The notes under the pieces were generated by a model. The model worked only from the letters and a program-made list of their open reading frames with translations. It did no database searches and had not been told where the DNA came from. Position numbers and translations under genes: made by a program. Positions 53,702 to 61,840 of a DNA stretch of 64,000 bases are shown here, one piece after another; positions within the stretch are counted from its first letter, which is position 1, and each line of letters begins with the position of its first letter. Location of the stretch: assembly GCA_963717705.1 (NCBI GenBank), contig CAVQWT010000004.1, positions 1 to 64,000 of the forward strand, given 5' to 3'. Source of the stretch: CAVQWT01 sp963717705 (GTDB lineage Bacteria; Pseudomonadota; Gammaproteobacteria; Burkholderiales; Casimicrobiaceae).

Positions 53702-55069
53702 ATGGCGACCACCCCCCACGCCCGACCCGCGACCCGGCCCGCCGCGCCGGTCGCGGCGACCGACATCGACCGCCTCGCCTACATGAGCGGCTTCGCCAAC
53801 GAGTTCGCGACCGAGTCGCTGCCCGGTGCGCTGCCGGTCGGCCGCAACTCGCCGCAGCGCGCGCCGTACGGCCTGTACGCCGAGCAGCTGTCGGGCACGG
53901 CATTCACGGCGCCGCGGCACGCGAACCGGCGGGCGTGGACGTACCGGATCCGGCCGGCGGCGATGCACGAGCCGTTTCGCCTGGTCGACCAGACGCGGAT
54001 CGTCAGTGCGTTCGGCGGCGTGCCGGTGCCGCCCAACCAGTTGCGCTGGGACCCGCTGCCGCTGCCGGGCGCCGCCGAAGCGGTCGATTTCGTCGACGGC
54101 CTGGTGACGATGGCGGGCAGCGGCGATGCCGCCGGCGGCGCCGGCTGCGCGATCCACGTCTACGCCGCGAACCGGTCGATGGGCGGCCGCTTCTTCTACG
54201 ACGCCGACGGCGAGCTGCTGATCGTTCCGCAGCAGGGGCGGCTCCTGCTCGCGACCGAGTTCGGCCGCCTGGTGGTCGCGCCGAGGGAGATCGCCGTCGT
54301 TCCGCGGGGCGTGCGCTTTCGCGTCGAGCTGCCGGACGGGCCGGTGCGCGGGTACGTCTGCGAAAACTACGGCGCGCTGTTCAAGCTGCCCGACCTGGGC
54401 GTCATCGGCAGCAACGGGCTCGCCAATCCGCGCGACTTTGAGACGCCGGTCGCGTGGTACGAGGACGTCGAGGGCGACTTCGAGCTCGTCGCCAAGTTCG
54501 GCGGCAACCTGTGGTCGGCGAAGATCGGCCATTCGCCGCTCGACGTCGTCGCGTGGCACGGCAACTACGCGCCGTACAAGTACGACCTCGCGCGGTTCAA
54601 CACCATCGGCTCGATCAGCTACGATCATCCCGATCCGTCGATCTTCCTGGTGCTGCAGGCGCCGAGCGCGGCGCCCGGGTTCGACGACGTCGACTTCGTG
54701 ATCTTCCCGCCGCGGATCCTGGCGATGGAGGACACCTTCCGGCCGCCCTGGTTCCACCGCAACATCGCCAGCGAGTTCATGGGCCTGATCGAGGGCGTGT
54801 ACGACGCCAAGGCCGAGGGCTTCGTGCCGGGCGGGGCGAGCCTGCACAATGCGATGACCGGGCACGGGCCCGACGCCGGCACGTTCGACAAGGCGTCCTC
54901 GATCGACACCGCGCAGCCCACGCGCATCCGCGACACCATGGCCTTCATGATCGAGACCCGCGCCGTCATCCGCCCGACCCCGTTCGCGCTCGAGTCGCCG
55001 CAGCTGCAGGCCGGGTACTATCGCTGCTGGCAGACCCTGCGCCGCAACTTCGACCCGCGAACCCCATGA
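53702..55069 (+). CDS. hmgA: homogentisate 1,2-dioxygenase
   Basis: 455 residues. HmgA opens the homogentisate ring to maleylacetoacetate with ferrous iron. YMSGFANEFATESLPGALP is the canonical N-terminus. Iron ligands lie in RPPWFHRNIASEFMGLIEG (His and Glu) and HNAMTGHGPD (His). GAGGGAG precedes the ATG. The stop overlaps the ATG of the next gene (ATGA). Confidence 0.97.
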   Translation: MATTPHARPATRPAAPVAATDIDRLAYMSGFANEFATESLPGALPVGRNSPQRAPYGLYAEQLSGTAFTAPRHANRRAWTYRIRPAAMHEPFRLVDQTRIVSAFGGVPVPPNQLRWDPLPLPGAAEAVDFVDGLVTMAGSGDAAGGAGCAIHVYAANRSMGGRFFYDADGELLIVPQQGRLLLATEFGRLVVAPREIAVVPRGVRFRVELPDGPVRGYVCENYGALFKLPDLGVIGSNGLANPRDFETPVAWYEDVEGDFELVAKFGGNLWSAKIGHSPLDVVAWHGNYAPYKYDLARFNTIGSISYDHPDPSIFLVLQAPSAAPGFDDVDFVIFPPRILAMEDTFRPPWFHRNIASEFMGLIEGVYDAKAEGFVPGGASLHNAMTGHGPDAGTFDKASSIDTAQPTRIRDTMAFMIETRAVIRPTPFALESPQLQAGYYRCWQTLRRNFDPRTP

Positions 55070-55842
55070 CCTACGAAACCCTCATTGTCGAGACGCGCGA
55101 GCGCGTCGGGCTGGTGCGGCTCAACCGCCCGCAGCGGATGAACGCGCTCAACGACGCGCTGGCCGCCGAGATGACGCGCGCGCTGGCCGCGTTCGACGAC
55201 GACCCGGCGATCGGCTGCATCGTCATCACCGGCAACGACAGGGCTTTCGCCGCCGGCGCCGACATCGGCGCGATGGCCGAGTGGGACTACCGCAAGGTGT
55301 ACGTCGACGACTACATCACCCGGGACTGGGAAGGCGTCCGCCGCACGCGCAAGCCGGTGATCGCCGCGGTCGCCGGCTACGCGCTGGGCGGCGGCTGCGA
55401 GCTCGCGATGATGTGCGACCTGATCGTCGCCGCGGACACGGCGAAGTTCGGCCAGCCGGAGATCACCATCGGCACCATGCCCGGGATGGGCGGCACGCAG
55501 CGCCTGCCGCGCGCCGTCGGCAAGGCGAAGGCGATGGACTGGTGCCTGACCGGCCGGATGATCGACGCCGCCGAGGCCGAGCGCGCGGGCCTCGTCGCCC
55601 GCGTCGTCGCTGCCGACAGGCTGGAGGACGAGGCGCTCGCCGTCGCGGCGAAGATCGCGTCGTTCTCGCTGCCGGTGGTGCTGAAGATCAAGGAAGCGAT
55701 CAACCGCGCGTACGAGTCGTCGCTGGCCGAGGGGCTGTTGTCCGAGCGGCGCGAGTTCCACGCGACTTTCGCGCTCGAGGACCAGAAGGAGGGCATGCGC
55801 GCCTTCGTCGAGAAGCGCAAGCCCGCGTTCAAGCACCGCTGA
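55066..55842 (+). CDS. enoyl-CoA hydratase, PaaF-like
   Basis: 258 residues of the crotonase family with both catalytic glutamates (GGGCELAMMCD and QPEITIGTMPGMGGTQRLPR) and the oxyanion segment AFAAGADIGAM. The sequence is close to classical short-chain enoyl-CoA hydratases; PaaF hydrates dehydroadipyl-CoA. Its ATG overlaps the hmgA stop, so translation is coupled. Confidence 0.85.
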   Translation: MTYETLIVETRERVGLVRLNRPQRMNALNDALAAEMTRALAAFDDDPAIGCIVITGNDRAFAAGADIGAMAEWDYRKVYVDDYITRDWEGVRRTRKPVIAAVAGYALGGGCELAMMCDLIVAADTAKFGQPEITIGTMPGMGGTQRLPRAVGKAKAMDWCLTGRMIDAAEAERAGLVARVVAADRLEDEALAVAAKIASFSLPVVLKIKEAINRAYESSLAEGLLSERREFHATFALEDQKEGMRAFVEKRKPAFKHR

Positions 55843-55859
55843 CCCGCCGCAGGAATCCC

Positions 55860-56645
55860 ATGCCCGACCGCAGCCCGCAGGACATCGTCGTCGACCGCCC
55901 GGCCGACGGCGTGGTCAAGCTCACGCTCAACCGTCCCGACGTGCGCAACGCCCTGCGCACCCAGACGCTCGCCGAGATTGCCGCCGAGCTCGCCGCCGCC
56001 GCGACCGACGACGGCGTGCGCGCGGTCGTCATCACCGGGGGCCTCAAGTATTTCGCCGCCGGTGCCGACATCCGCGAGATGGCGCCGCTCGGTCCGGTCG
56101 AGATCCTGACGCACGAGCGGCAGCGGCACTGGAAGGCGATCGCCGGCTTTCCCAAGCCGCTGATTGCCGCCGTCAACGGCTTCGCGCTGGGCGGCGGCTG
56201 CGAGCTCGCGCTGTGCGCCGACATCCTGGTTGCCGGCAGCAACGCGCAGTTCGGCCAGCCCGAGATCAACCTCGGCCTCATTCCCGGCGCCGGCGGCACC
56301 GGCCGGCTCGCGCGCACCGTCGGCAAGGCGCTGACGATGCAGATGGTGCTGACCGGCCAGCCGATCGACGCGCAGACCGCACTCGCCGCCGGCATCGCGG
56401 TCGAGGTCGACGAGCCGGAAAGCGCGCTCTCCCGTGCCGTCGAGATCGCCGCGGTCATCGCCACCCGCCCGCCGCTCGCCGTCAGGTTCGCCAAGGAGGC
56501 GGTGCTGCGGGCGTTCGAGTCGCCGCTGTCGGAAGCGCTGGTCGCCGAGCGGCAGGCATTCGCCGTGCTGGCGGCGAGCCACGACCGCAACGAAGGCATC
56601 GCGGCGTTCCTGGACAAGCGGCCCCCGCGGTTTACCGGCCGCTGA
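55860..56645 (+). CDS. enoyl-CoA hydratase, second PaaF-like paralogue
   Basis: 261 residues with AAGADIREMAPL, GGGCELALCADILVAG and QPEINLGLIPGAGGTGRLAR, so both catalytic glutamates are present. The ending EGIAAFLDKRPPRFTGR is typical of PaaF. It lies 18 bases after the other hydratase. Which of the two is the true PaaF is not clear; this copy has the more PaaF-like ends. Confidence 0.85.
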   Translation: MPDRSPQDIVVDRPADGVVKLTLNRPDVRNALRTQTLAEIAAELAAAATDDGVRAVVITGGLKYFAAGADIREMAPLGPVEILTHERQRHWKAIAGFPKPLIAAVNGFALGGGCELALCADILVAGSNAQFGQPEINLGLIPGAGGTGRLARTVGKALTMQMVLTGQPIDAQTALAAGIAVEVDEPESALSRAVEIAAVIATRPPLAVRFAKEAVLRAFESPLSEALVAERQAFAVLAASHDRNEGIAAFLDKRPPRFTGR

Positions 56646-56709
56646 GCGCGCGCTAGCATGCTCCGATGCGGCCGCCGCGACGGCAGGCCGCGCCGCCCGG
56701 AGACTTGCC

Positions 56710-57342
56710 ATGACCGCCGTTTCGTTCGTTCGCCGCCAGTCGCTGCGCGCCGTCGCCCTCGGTGCCTTCGCGCTGGTCGTCGCCGGCTGCACGTCGACGT
56801 CGGTTCGCGACGCGTGGTTCGACCCGGGCTTCAGCGGTGGGCCGTTCCGCAGCATCTTCGTGCTCGGCGTGCTGCCCGACGAGGGCGGCGAGCGCCGGAT
56901 CTTCGAGGACATCATGAGCGAGAAGCTGCGCGAGACCGGCATCGATGCCGTGCAGGCGTGGCGCTTCCTGCCCGACGGCGGCCGGGCCCCGGAAGCGGCG
57001 CTCGACGCCGCGGTGGCGCGGTCCGGCGCCGACGGACTGCTGATGACCCGGTTGCGCGGCGTGCGCACGCGGACCGAAGTCACGACGACGATGATGACCG
57101 GACCGGCGATGGGCGGCTTCGGCTGGTATTCGGGCTACACGGCGTGGTTCCCCGTGCAGGAGATCCGTCAGTTCGACATCGCGACCGTCGAGTCGAGCCT
57201 GTTCGACGTGAAGACGCGAAAGCTCGTCTGGACCGCGGTGACCGAGACCTTTTCGCCGCGCTCGGTGCGGCAGGAAGCGCCGGGCTTCGCCGACGTCATC
57301 ATCCGCTCGCTGACCGAGCGCGGGCTGCTGCCGCGCAAGTGA
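56710..57342 (+). CDS. DUF4136-like lipoprotein
   Basis: 210 residues with a lipoprotein signal (MTAVSFVRRQSLRAVALGAF, then ALVVAGC). The mature part has TSVRDAWFDPGFSGGPFRSI, SGADGLLMTRLRGV, a Gly/Met-rich turn and SSLFDVKTRKLVWTAVTET, the general pattern of small periplasmic lipoproteins that include DUF4136. No function is known. It lies 65 bases after the last catabolic gene and may not belong to that operon. Confidence 0.75.
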   Translation: MTAVSFVRRQSLRAVALGAFALVVAGCTSTSVRDAWFDPGFSGGPFRSIFVLGVLPDEGGERRIFEDIMSEKLRETGIDAVQAWRFLPDGGRAPEAALDAAVARSGADGLLMTRLRGVRTRTEVTTTMMTGPAMGGFGWYSGYTAWFPVQEIRQFDIATVESSLFDVKTRKLVWTAVTETFSPRSVRQEAPGFADVIIRSLTERGLLPRK

Positions 57343-57412
57343 GCCGGCCGCCGCCGGCGGCGGCGCACGGGATACCGCAGGCCACTCCGCCAAGGGGCGC
57401 GGCAGGCGGGCG

Positions 57413-58219
57413 CTAGCGCTTCGGCGCCAGGCCGCCGAGCGCCGCGGTCAATGCGTCGGCGGCGCTGCGCACCCGCGGCCCGAGCTCCGTCAGCCGCGCC
57501 ATCGGCAGCCGCGGCGTCGGACCCGCCAGCGACAGCGCGGCCCACGCCTGCCCGAGTTCGTCGAACACCGGCGCCGCGACGCAGGACAGGCCCAGCGCGT
57601 GCTCCTCGGCGTCGATCGAGTAGCCGCGCGCGCGAATCGCGGCGAGCTCGGCGTCGAGCGCCGCGAGGGTCGTGATCGTGTGCGGCGTGTAGCGGACGAG
57701 GCCGCGGCGCGCGGTCGCGGCGCGCACGCCCGCGGCGTCGAGCGCCGACAGCATCGCCTTGCCGACGCCCGACGCGTGCAGCGGGGCGCGCGCGCCGAGC
57801 CGCGCGTTCATCCGCATCAGCTCCCGGCACTGCACCTGCTCGACGAAGACCGCGTCGCCCTCGTCGACGACGGCCAGGTTGGTCGTCTCGCCGGCGTCGT
57901 CCATCAGCCTCTGCAGGAAGGGATAGGCCTGCGCGACCAGGTTGCGATGGAGCAGGAACGCGCTGCCGGCACGGAACGCGCGCACGCCGACGCGCCACAG
58001 ACCGCCGTCGCCCTGCACGACGTAGCCGGCCTCGGCCAGCGTCGCCAGCAGGCGGTGCGCGGTCGGGGCGGGCAGGTCGAGCGCATGGGCGAGCGCGGTC
58101 AGCGTCGCGCCGCCTTCGGTGGCGGCGAGGGCGTCGAGCACGGCGAGCCCGCGCGACAGCGCCTGGGTGTGGGCGGCGCCGGCGGCGCGCGGCAGGGTCT
58201 TCGCAGGGCGGTTGGCCAT
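57413..58219 (-). CDS. IclR-family transcriptional regulator
   Basis: 268 residues. The N-terminal winged helix is IclR-type (SRGLAVLDALAATEGGATLT, LPAPTAHRLLATLAEAGYV). The C-terminal effector domain carries LHASGVGKAMLSALD and GLSCVAAPVFDELGQAWAA. It is divergent from the ars genes and converges on the lipoprotein gene. Its targets may be itself, the ars operon, or the aromatic genes to the left, a common association for IclR regulators. Confidence 0.9.
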   Translation of the reverse strand: MANRPAKTLPRAAGAAHTQALSRGLAVLDALAATEGGATLTALAHALDLPAPTAHRLLATLAEAGYVVQGDGGLWRVGVRAFRAGSAFLLHRNLVAQAYPFLQRLMDDAGETTNLAVVDEGDAVFVEQVQCRELMRMNARLGARAPLHASGVGKAMLSALDAAGVRAATARRGLVRYTPHTITTLAALDAELAAIRARGYSIDAEEHALGLSCVAAPVFDELGQAWAALSLAGPTPRLPMARLTELGPRVRSAADALTAALGGLAPKR

Positions 58220-58253
58220 GGCGCGACGATGGTAGCACCGCGGTCGATGAACA

Positions 58254-58268
58254 TGAAAGCGGGTTTCA
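58254..58268. promoter_or_regulatory. palindrome, candidate IclR site
   Basis: TGAAA-GCGGG-TTTCA, a perfect 5-bp inverted repeat, lies 35 bases upstream of the iclR ATG and 24 bases before the -35 of the ars promoter. Size and placement suit an IclR dimer controlling its own gene. Confidence 0.45.
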
Positions 58269-58291
58269 CATTCGCGGGGCGGGTGGGGCGA

Positions 58292-58320
58292 TTGACACCA
58301 GGCATTCAATTCCATAATAT
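58292..58320 (+). promoter_or_regulatory. sigma-70 promoter of the ars operon
   Basis: A perfect TTGACA (58292-58297) and TAATAT (58315-58320) are 17 bases apart. The predicted leader to the ArsI-like gene is about 130 bases. Confidence 0.75.
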
Positions 58321-58333
58321 GCAAAACATGGAA
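58310..58333. promoter_or_regulatory. inverted repeat over the ars -10 box
   Basis: TTCCAT and ATGGAA, 12 bases apart, straddle the -10 element and probable start site. A repressor here would block the promoter. No arsR gene is in view, so the binding protein is not identified. Confidence 0.5.
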
Positions 58334-58457
58334 CCAACTGCCGGGGCAGTGACGGCTGGCGGGCATCGCGCCGCGCTTCCGTCACGTGGGCAGGGTCTTC
58401 CCCGGTTCCGCTGATCCCGCCGGCCGCCGCCCGGCCGCGCCACCACAGGAGCAGGAC

Positions 58458-58946
58458 ATGAAGCGCTTTCACGTGCACCTCGGCGTCGAGGATCTCGCCG
58501 CAAGCATCCGTTTCTATTCGGGCCTCTTCGGCCAGGCGCCGACGGTCGAGAAGGGCGATTACGCCAAGTGGATGATCGACGACCCGCGGATCAACTTCGC
58601 CATCTCCCGCCGCGGCGGCGCGGAAGGGCACCACCGCGTCGGACTCAACCACCTGGGGCTGCAGGTCGACGGCGCCGACGAGCTTGCCGCCGTCCGCGCG
58701 CAATTCGCCGCCGCCGACGCGACGACGCTGACCGACGAGCCGGACGCGAGCTGCTGCTACGCGAAGTCCGACAAGCACTGGGTGCGCGACCCGCAGGGCA
58801 TCGCGTGGGAGGGCTACCACTCGCTGGGCGCGATCGAGTATTTCGACGGCGACGCTGCGCCGGCGACGATGGCGTCGGCGTGCTGCGCACCGGCCGCAAT
58901 GGAGGTCGCCGCGCCCGCGACCCGCGGAAACAAGTGTTGCGCCTGA
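58458..58946 (+). CDS. arsI: ArsI/CadI-like vicinal-oxygen-chelate protein
   Basis: 162 residues of the glyoxalase/dioxygenase fold: MKRFHVHLGVEDLAASIRFY, then RVGLNHLGLQVD, with metal-binding His and Glu in HVHLGV, NHLGLQV and IAWEGYHSLG. The adjacent cysteines in DASCCYAKSDKHWV are a hallmark of ArsI C-As lyase and CadI; the C-terminus has two more pairs (SACCAP, KCCA). ArsI cleaves methyl groups from trivalent organoarsenicals. GCAGGA precedes the ATG. It is first in the ars operon. Confidence 0.85.
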   Translation: MKRFHVHLGVEDLAASIRFYSGLFGQAPTVEKGDYAKWMIDDPRINFAISRRGGAEGHHRVGLNHLGLQVDGADELAAVRAQFAAADATTLTDEPDASCCYAKSDKHWVRDPQGIAWEGYHSLGAIEYFDGDAAPATMASACCAPAAMEVAAPATRGNKCCA

Positions 58947-58988
58947 CCGCGCCGCGACCTGCCCACTGAGCGATCTCCAGCTGCCACG

Positions 58989-59492
58989 ATGAACGAACCG
59001 CGAACCTTCAACGTGCTCTTCCTGTGCACCGGCAATTCGGCGCGCAGCATCCTCGCCGAAGCGCTGCTGCAGCACAGCGGCAAGGGCCGCTTCAAGGCAT
59101 TCAGCGCCGGCAGCCAGCCGACGGGCCGCGTGAATCCGGGCGCGCTCGCCTACCTGCGCGCCAACGGCCTGCCGACCGACGGCTACCGCAGCAAGGCCTG
59201 GGACGAGTTCGCCGCGCCCGGCGCGCCGCCGCTCGACTTCGTCATCACGGTGTGCGACAACGCTGCGGGCGAGGTCTGCCCGGTATGGCCCGGCCAGCCG
59301 GTCACCGCGCACTGGGGCGTGCCCGACCCGGCGGCCGTCGAAGGTGACGATGCGGTCAAGCGCAAGGCGTTCGCCGACGCCGCGCACACGCTGCTGCACC
59401 GGATCCAGCTGTTCTGCAGCCTGCCGCACGCGAAACTCGACGCGCTGGCGCTGCAGACGCAGACGCGGGCGATCGGCACCGCGCTGCCATGA
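58989..59492 (+). CDS. arsC: arsenate reductase (low-molecular-weight phosphatase type)
   Basis: 167 residues. The P-loop CTGNSARS near residues 13-20 has the catalytic Cys and Arg, and FSAGSQPTGRVNP follows. A distal TVCDNAAGEVCPVWPG segment carries two further cysteines as in thioredoxin-coupled ArsC. It reduces arsenate to arsenite for export by the next gene. It lies 42 bases after the ArsI-like gene and its TGA overlaps the acr3 ATG. Confidence 0.92.
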   Translation: MNEPRTFNVLFLCTGNSARSILAEALLQHSGKGRFKAFSAGSQPTGRVNPGALAYLRANGLPTDGYRSKAWDEFAAPGAPPLDFVITVCDNAAGEVCPVWPGQPVTAHWGVPDPAAVEGDDAVKRKAFADAAHTLLHRIQLFCSLPHAKLDALALQTQTRAIGTALP

Positions 59493-60640
59493 CGCGCCGC
59501 TCCGGCGGCAAGGTCGCGCGTCGGTCTCCGGCAGCGCCGGTCGCCGTTGGCGGTCCCGGCGAGCGGACTGCGCATGCCGGGGCATCCGCCGCCGCAGGCG
59601 CCGGCATGGGCGCCTTCGAGCGCAATCTGACCTGGTGGGTCGCCGGCTGCATCGTCGTCGGCGTGGCACTCGGCCGCCTGTTCCCGGACGCCGCCGCGGC
59701 CATCGGCGGCCTCGAGCTCGCGCGCGTCAACCTGCCGGTCGCGGTGCTGGTGTGGCTGATGATCGTGCCGATGCTGCTGAAGATCGACTTCGGCACGCTG
59801 GGGGAAGTGCGCCGGCACGCACGCGGCATCGGCGTTACGCTGTTCATCAACTGGGCGGTCAAGCCGTTCTCGATGGCGCTGCTGGCGTGGCTGTTCCTGC
59901 GCCACGCGTTCGCCGCCTGGCTGCCGCCCGACCAGGTCGATTCCTACGTGGCCGGGCTGATCCTGCTGGCGGCGGCGCCGTGCACGGCGATGGTCTTCGT
60001 CTGGAGCAACCTGTCCGATGGCGACCCGGCGTTCACGCTGTCGCAGGTCGCGCTCAACGACGCCATCATGCTGTTTGCGTTCGCGCCGCTGGTCGCGCTG
60101 CTGCTCGGGCTCGCCAGCATCACCGTGCCGTGGGACACGCTGGCGCTGTCGGTCGTCCTCTACATCGTCGTGCCGGTGATCTTCGCGCAGCTGTGGCGGC
60201 GCCGCCTGCTCGCGAGCGGCGGTCCGTCGCGGCTCGCGGCGGTGCTGGCGAGGCTGCATCCGGTGTCGCTCGCTGCGCTGCTGACGACGCTGGTGCTGCT
60301 GTTCGCGTTCCAGGGCCGGCAGATCCTCGCCCAGCCGTTGATCATCGCGCTGCTGGCAGTGCCGATCCTGGTGCAGGTCTACTTCAACGCGGGCCTTGCC
60401 TACTGGCTTTCGCGCCGCTTCGGCGTCGCGCACTGCGTCGCGGCGCCGGCGGCGCTGATCGGGGCCAGCAATTTCTTCGAGCTCGCGGTGGCGACGGCGA
60501 TCAGCCTGTTCGGACTCGACTCCGGCGCGGCGCTCGCCACCGTCGTCGGCGTGCTGATCGAGGTGCCGGTGATGCTGTCAGTGGTGAAAATCGTCGGCGC
60601 GACCCGCGGGTGGTACGAGCGGGGTGTCGCGGCACGCTGA
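59489..60640 (+). CDS. acr3: Acr3-family arsenite efflux pump
   Basis: 383 residues with ten membrane helices and a long Gly/Ala-rich N-terminal extension of about 38 residues. Acr3 motifs are PMLLKIDFGTLGEV, the conserved cysteine in AAPCTAMVFVWSNLSDGD, and the late glutamate in ASNFFELAVATAI. Acr3 exports arsenite using the proton gradient. It starts within the arsC stop (ATGA), so the pair is translationally coupled. An internal ATG at residue 40 (MGAFERNLTWW) would fit the family length better, but the coupling favours the long form. Confidence 0.92.
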   Translation: MTRRSGGKVARRSPAAPVAVGGPGERTAHAGASAAAGAGMGAFERNLTWWVAGCIVVGVALGRLFPDAAAAIGGLELARVNLPVAVLVWLMIVPMLLKIDFGTLGEVRRHARGIGVTLFINWAVKPFSMALLAWLFLRHAFAAWLPPDQVDSYVAGLILLAAAPCTAMVFVWSNLSDGDPAFTLSQVALNDAIMLFAFAPLVALLLGLASITVPWDTLALSVVLYIVVPVIFAQLWRRRLLASGGPSRLAAVLARLHPVSLAALLTTLVLLFAFQGRQILAQPLIIALLAVPILVQVYFNAGLAYWLSRRFGVAHCVAAPAALIGASNFFELAVATAISLFGLDSGAALATVVGVLIEVPVMLSVVKIVGATRGWYERGVAAR

Positions 60641-60755
60641 GCGGGGCTGGCGCACCAGTCCCCGGCGCCGCCACGCGCACGGCATGTTGCCGGTCTTGCG
60701 GGTCCGCCAAGGCCGGGAAGAGGGACGCCCCGAAACCGGGGCATCCCCCTGGCGC

Positions 60756-61175
60756 CTACCAGGTCAAGGTCTTGGTGTTGTCCTGGAACAGGGCGTTACC
60801 GGTCAATTCGGGGCTGCCAACTTTGACGCCCGGCAGAATGTCCGCCTCCTTGACCCCGTACTGCTTCATGCACATCGGGCAGATCAGGACCACCGCCCCC
60901 TTGCTCATGAGCTCGGCCAGCATTTTCTGGTGCTCGGGAAACGCGGCGGCATTGGCCTTGGAGCCGACCAGGACTCCCTTGTCATTGAGGAAGATCGTAA
61001 GCGGATGGCCGCGTTCGAACTGGTTCTTGCTGAACGAGATTGCCATGTTCGCCCGATGCGAATCGTTGGTCGTCATATTCACGTAGAGCGGGTCGGTCGC
61101 TCCGGCGAACACCGGGGCAGCGGCGCTGCTGATGATCAGCGAGAAGGCCAACAGCAACTGGAGTATGCGTTTCAT
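60756..61175 (-). CDS. periplasmic DsrE-like protein
   Basis: 139 residues with a signal peptide (MKRILQLLLAFSLIISSAAA). The mature part has the DsrE/YchN fold pattern: DPLYVNMTTNDSHRANMAIS, GHPLTIFLNDKGVLVGSK, and a cysteine pair in VVLICPMCMKQYGV. The cysteines suggest sulfur or metal handling; no partner Tus/Dsr gene is seen. AGGAG 6 bases upstream selects this ATG over one 15 bases earlier. It converges with acr3. Confidence 0.8.
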   Translation of the reverse strand: MKRILQLLLAFSLIISSAAAPVFAGATDPLYVNMTTNDSHRANMAISFSKNQFERGHPLTIFLNDKGVLVGSKANAAAFPEHQKMLAELMSKGAVVLICPMCMKQYGVKEADILPGVKVGSPELTGNALFQDNTKTLTW

Positions 61176-61339
61176 TATTTGCTCCTGCATGGAATTCGGG
61201 AATCGATGTCAACGACGCAATGTCTGGTGGCGCGGGCGTCCGCAGTCGGTCACGACCCGGTGCGCGCCGGCGCAGCGATCGAATGCTGCCCGTCGGGGCA
61301 CCAAACGGGGTGACCGGGCGGACCGCGGTCGACGACCAG

Positions 61340-61672
61340 TCAGCAGGAGAGCGGAGGCGGGCGCGCATGCGTGGGGGGCCACGCAGCGGGGAAGCAAGGA
61401 TGGACCGGCGTCGCGACGGCAGGCGAGTCGCGCCCGGCGGGGGGAATGAAACCGGGTGCGACCGACTTTGCCGCACCGGCAGCGCCGGCACACAGCGCAC
61501 AGGAGTGCTCGGAGTGGCCGGCGACCTGGGAGGAGCTGCCGCTCTGCTCGCTGGAACTGACGTCCGGTGTCGTGCAAAGCGATGGCTGAAATCCGATGCT
61601 GCCGGCTGCATACGAAGGCAGCCAGTGGAATGCGACTGCCAGCGCAAGCAGCCAGAAGCACGGCCGAGGCAT
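61340..61672 (-). CDS. DUF2946-like secreted protein with HxxHSCxxC motif
   Basis: About 110 residues. A hydrophobic signal (MPRPCFWLLALAVAFHWLPS) precedes a Ser/Gln-rich stretch and the motif GHSEHSCALC, which resembles the His-Cys motif of DUF2946 proteins often found beside copper or TonB genes. A Pro-rich end follows. A TATAAT element on the minus strand (61697-61692) lies 20 bases upstream; an in-frame GTG at 61684 would be almost leaderless. It lies 164 bases upstream of the DsrE-like gene on the same strand. Function unknown. Confidence 0.55.
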   Translation of the reverse strand: MPRPCFWLLALAVAFHWLPSYAAGSIGFQPSLCTTPDVSSSEQSGSSSQVAGHSEHSCALCAGAAGAAKSVAPGFIPPAGRDSPAVATPVHPCFPAAWPPTHARPPPLSC

Positions 61673-61840
61673 CGTGGAACTCACGCTGCAAATTATAGCC
61701 CGCAGCGACGAACAATTGGAGTCGCTCCGGATGTGCCATTGGGGAATGGAACTCTACGATCCTGGAGCGCCAGCCCGAAATCGAAATTTCTGCGTCCGTC
61801 GCCGGCATCGACGACGGACGCCACGCACCGGTCCTTCGTT

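Noticed and set aside
60726..60741. Terminator between acr3 and the DsrE-like gene
   Set aside because: GCCCCG-AAAC-CGGGGC is a 6-bp hairpin, but no T-run follows on either strand; left as a weak possible structure only.
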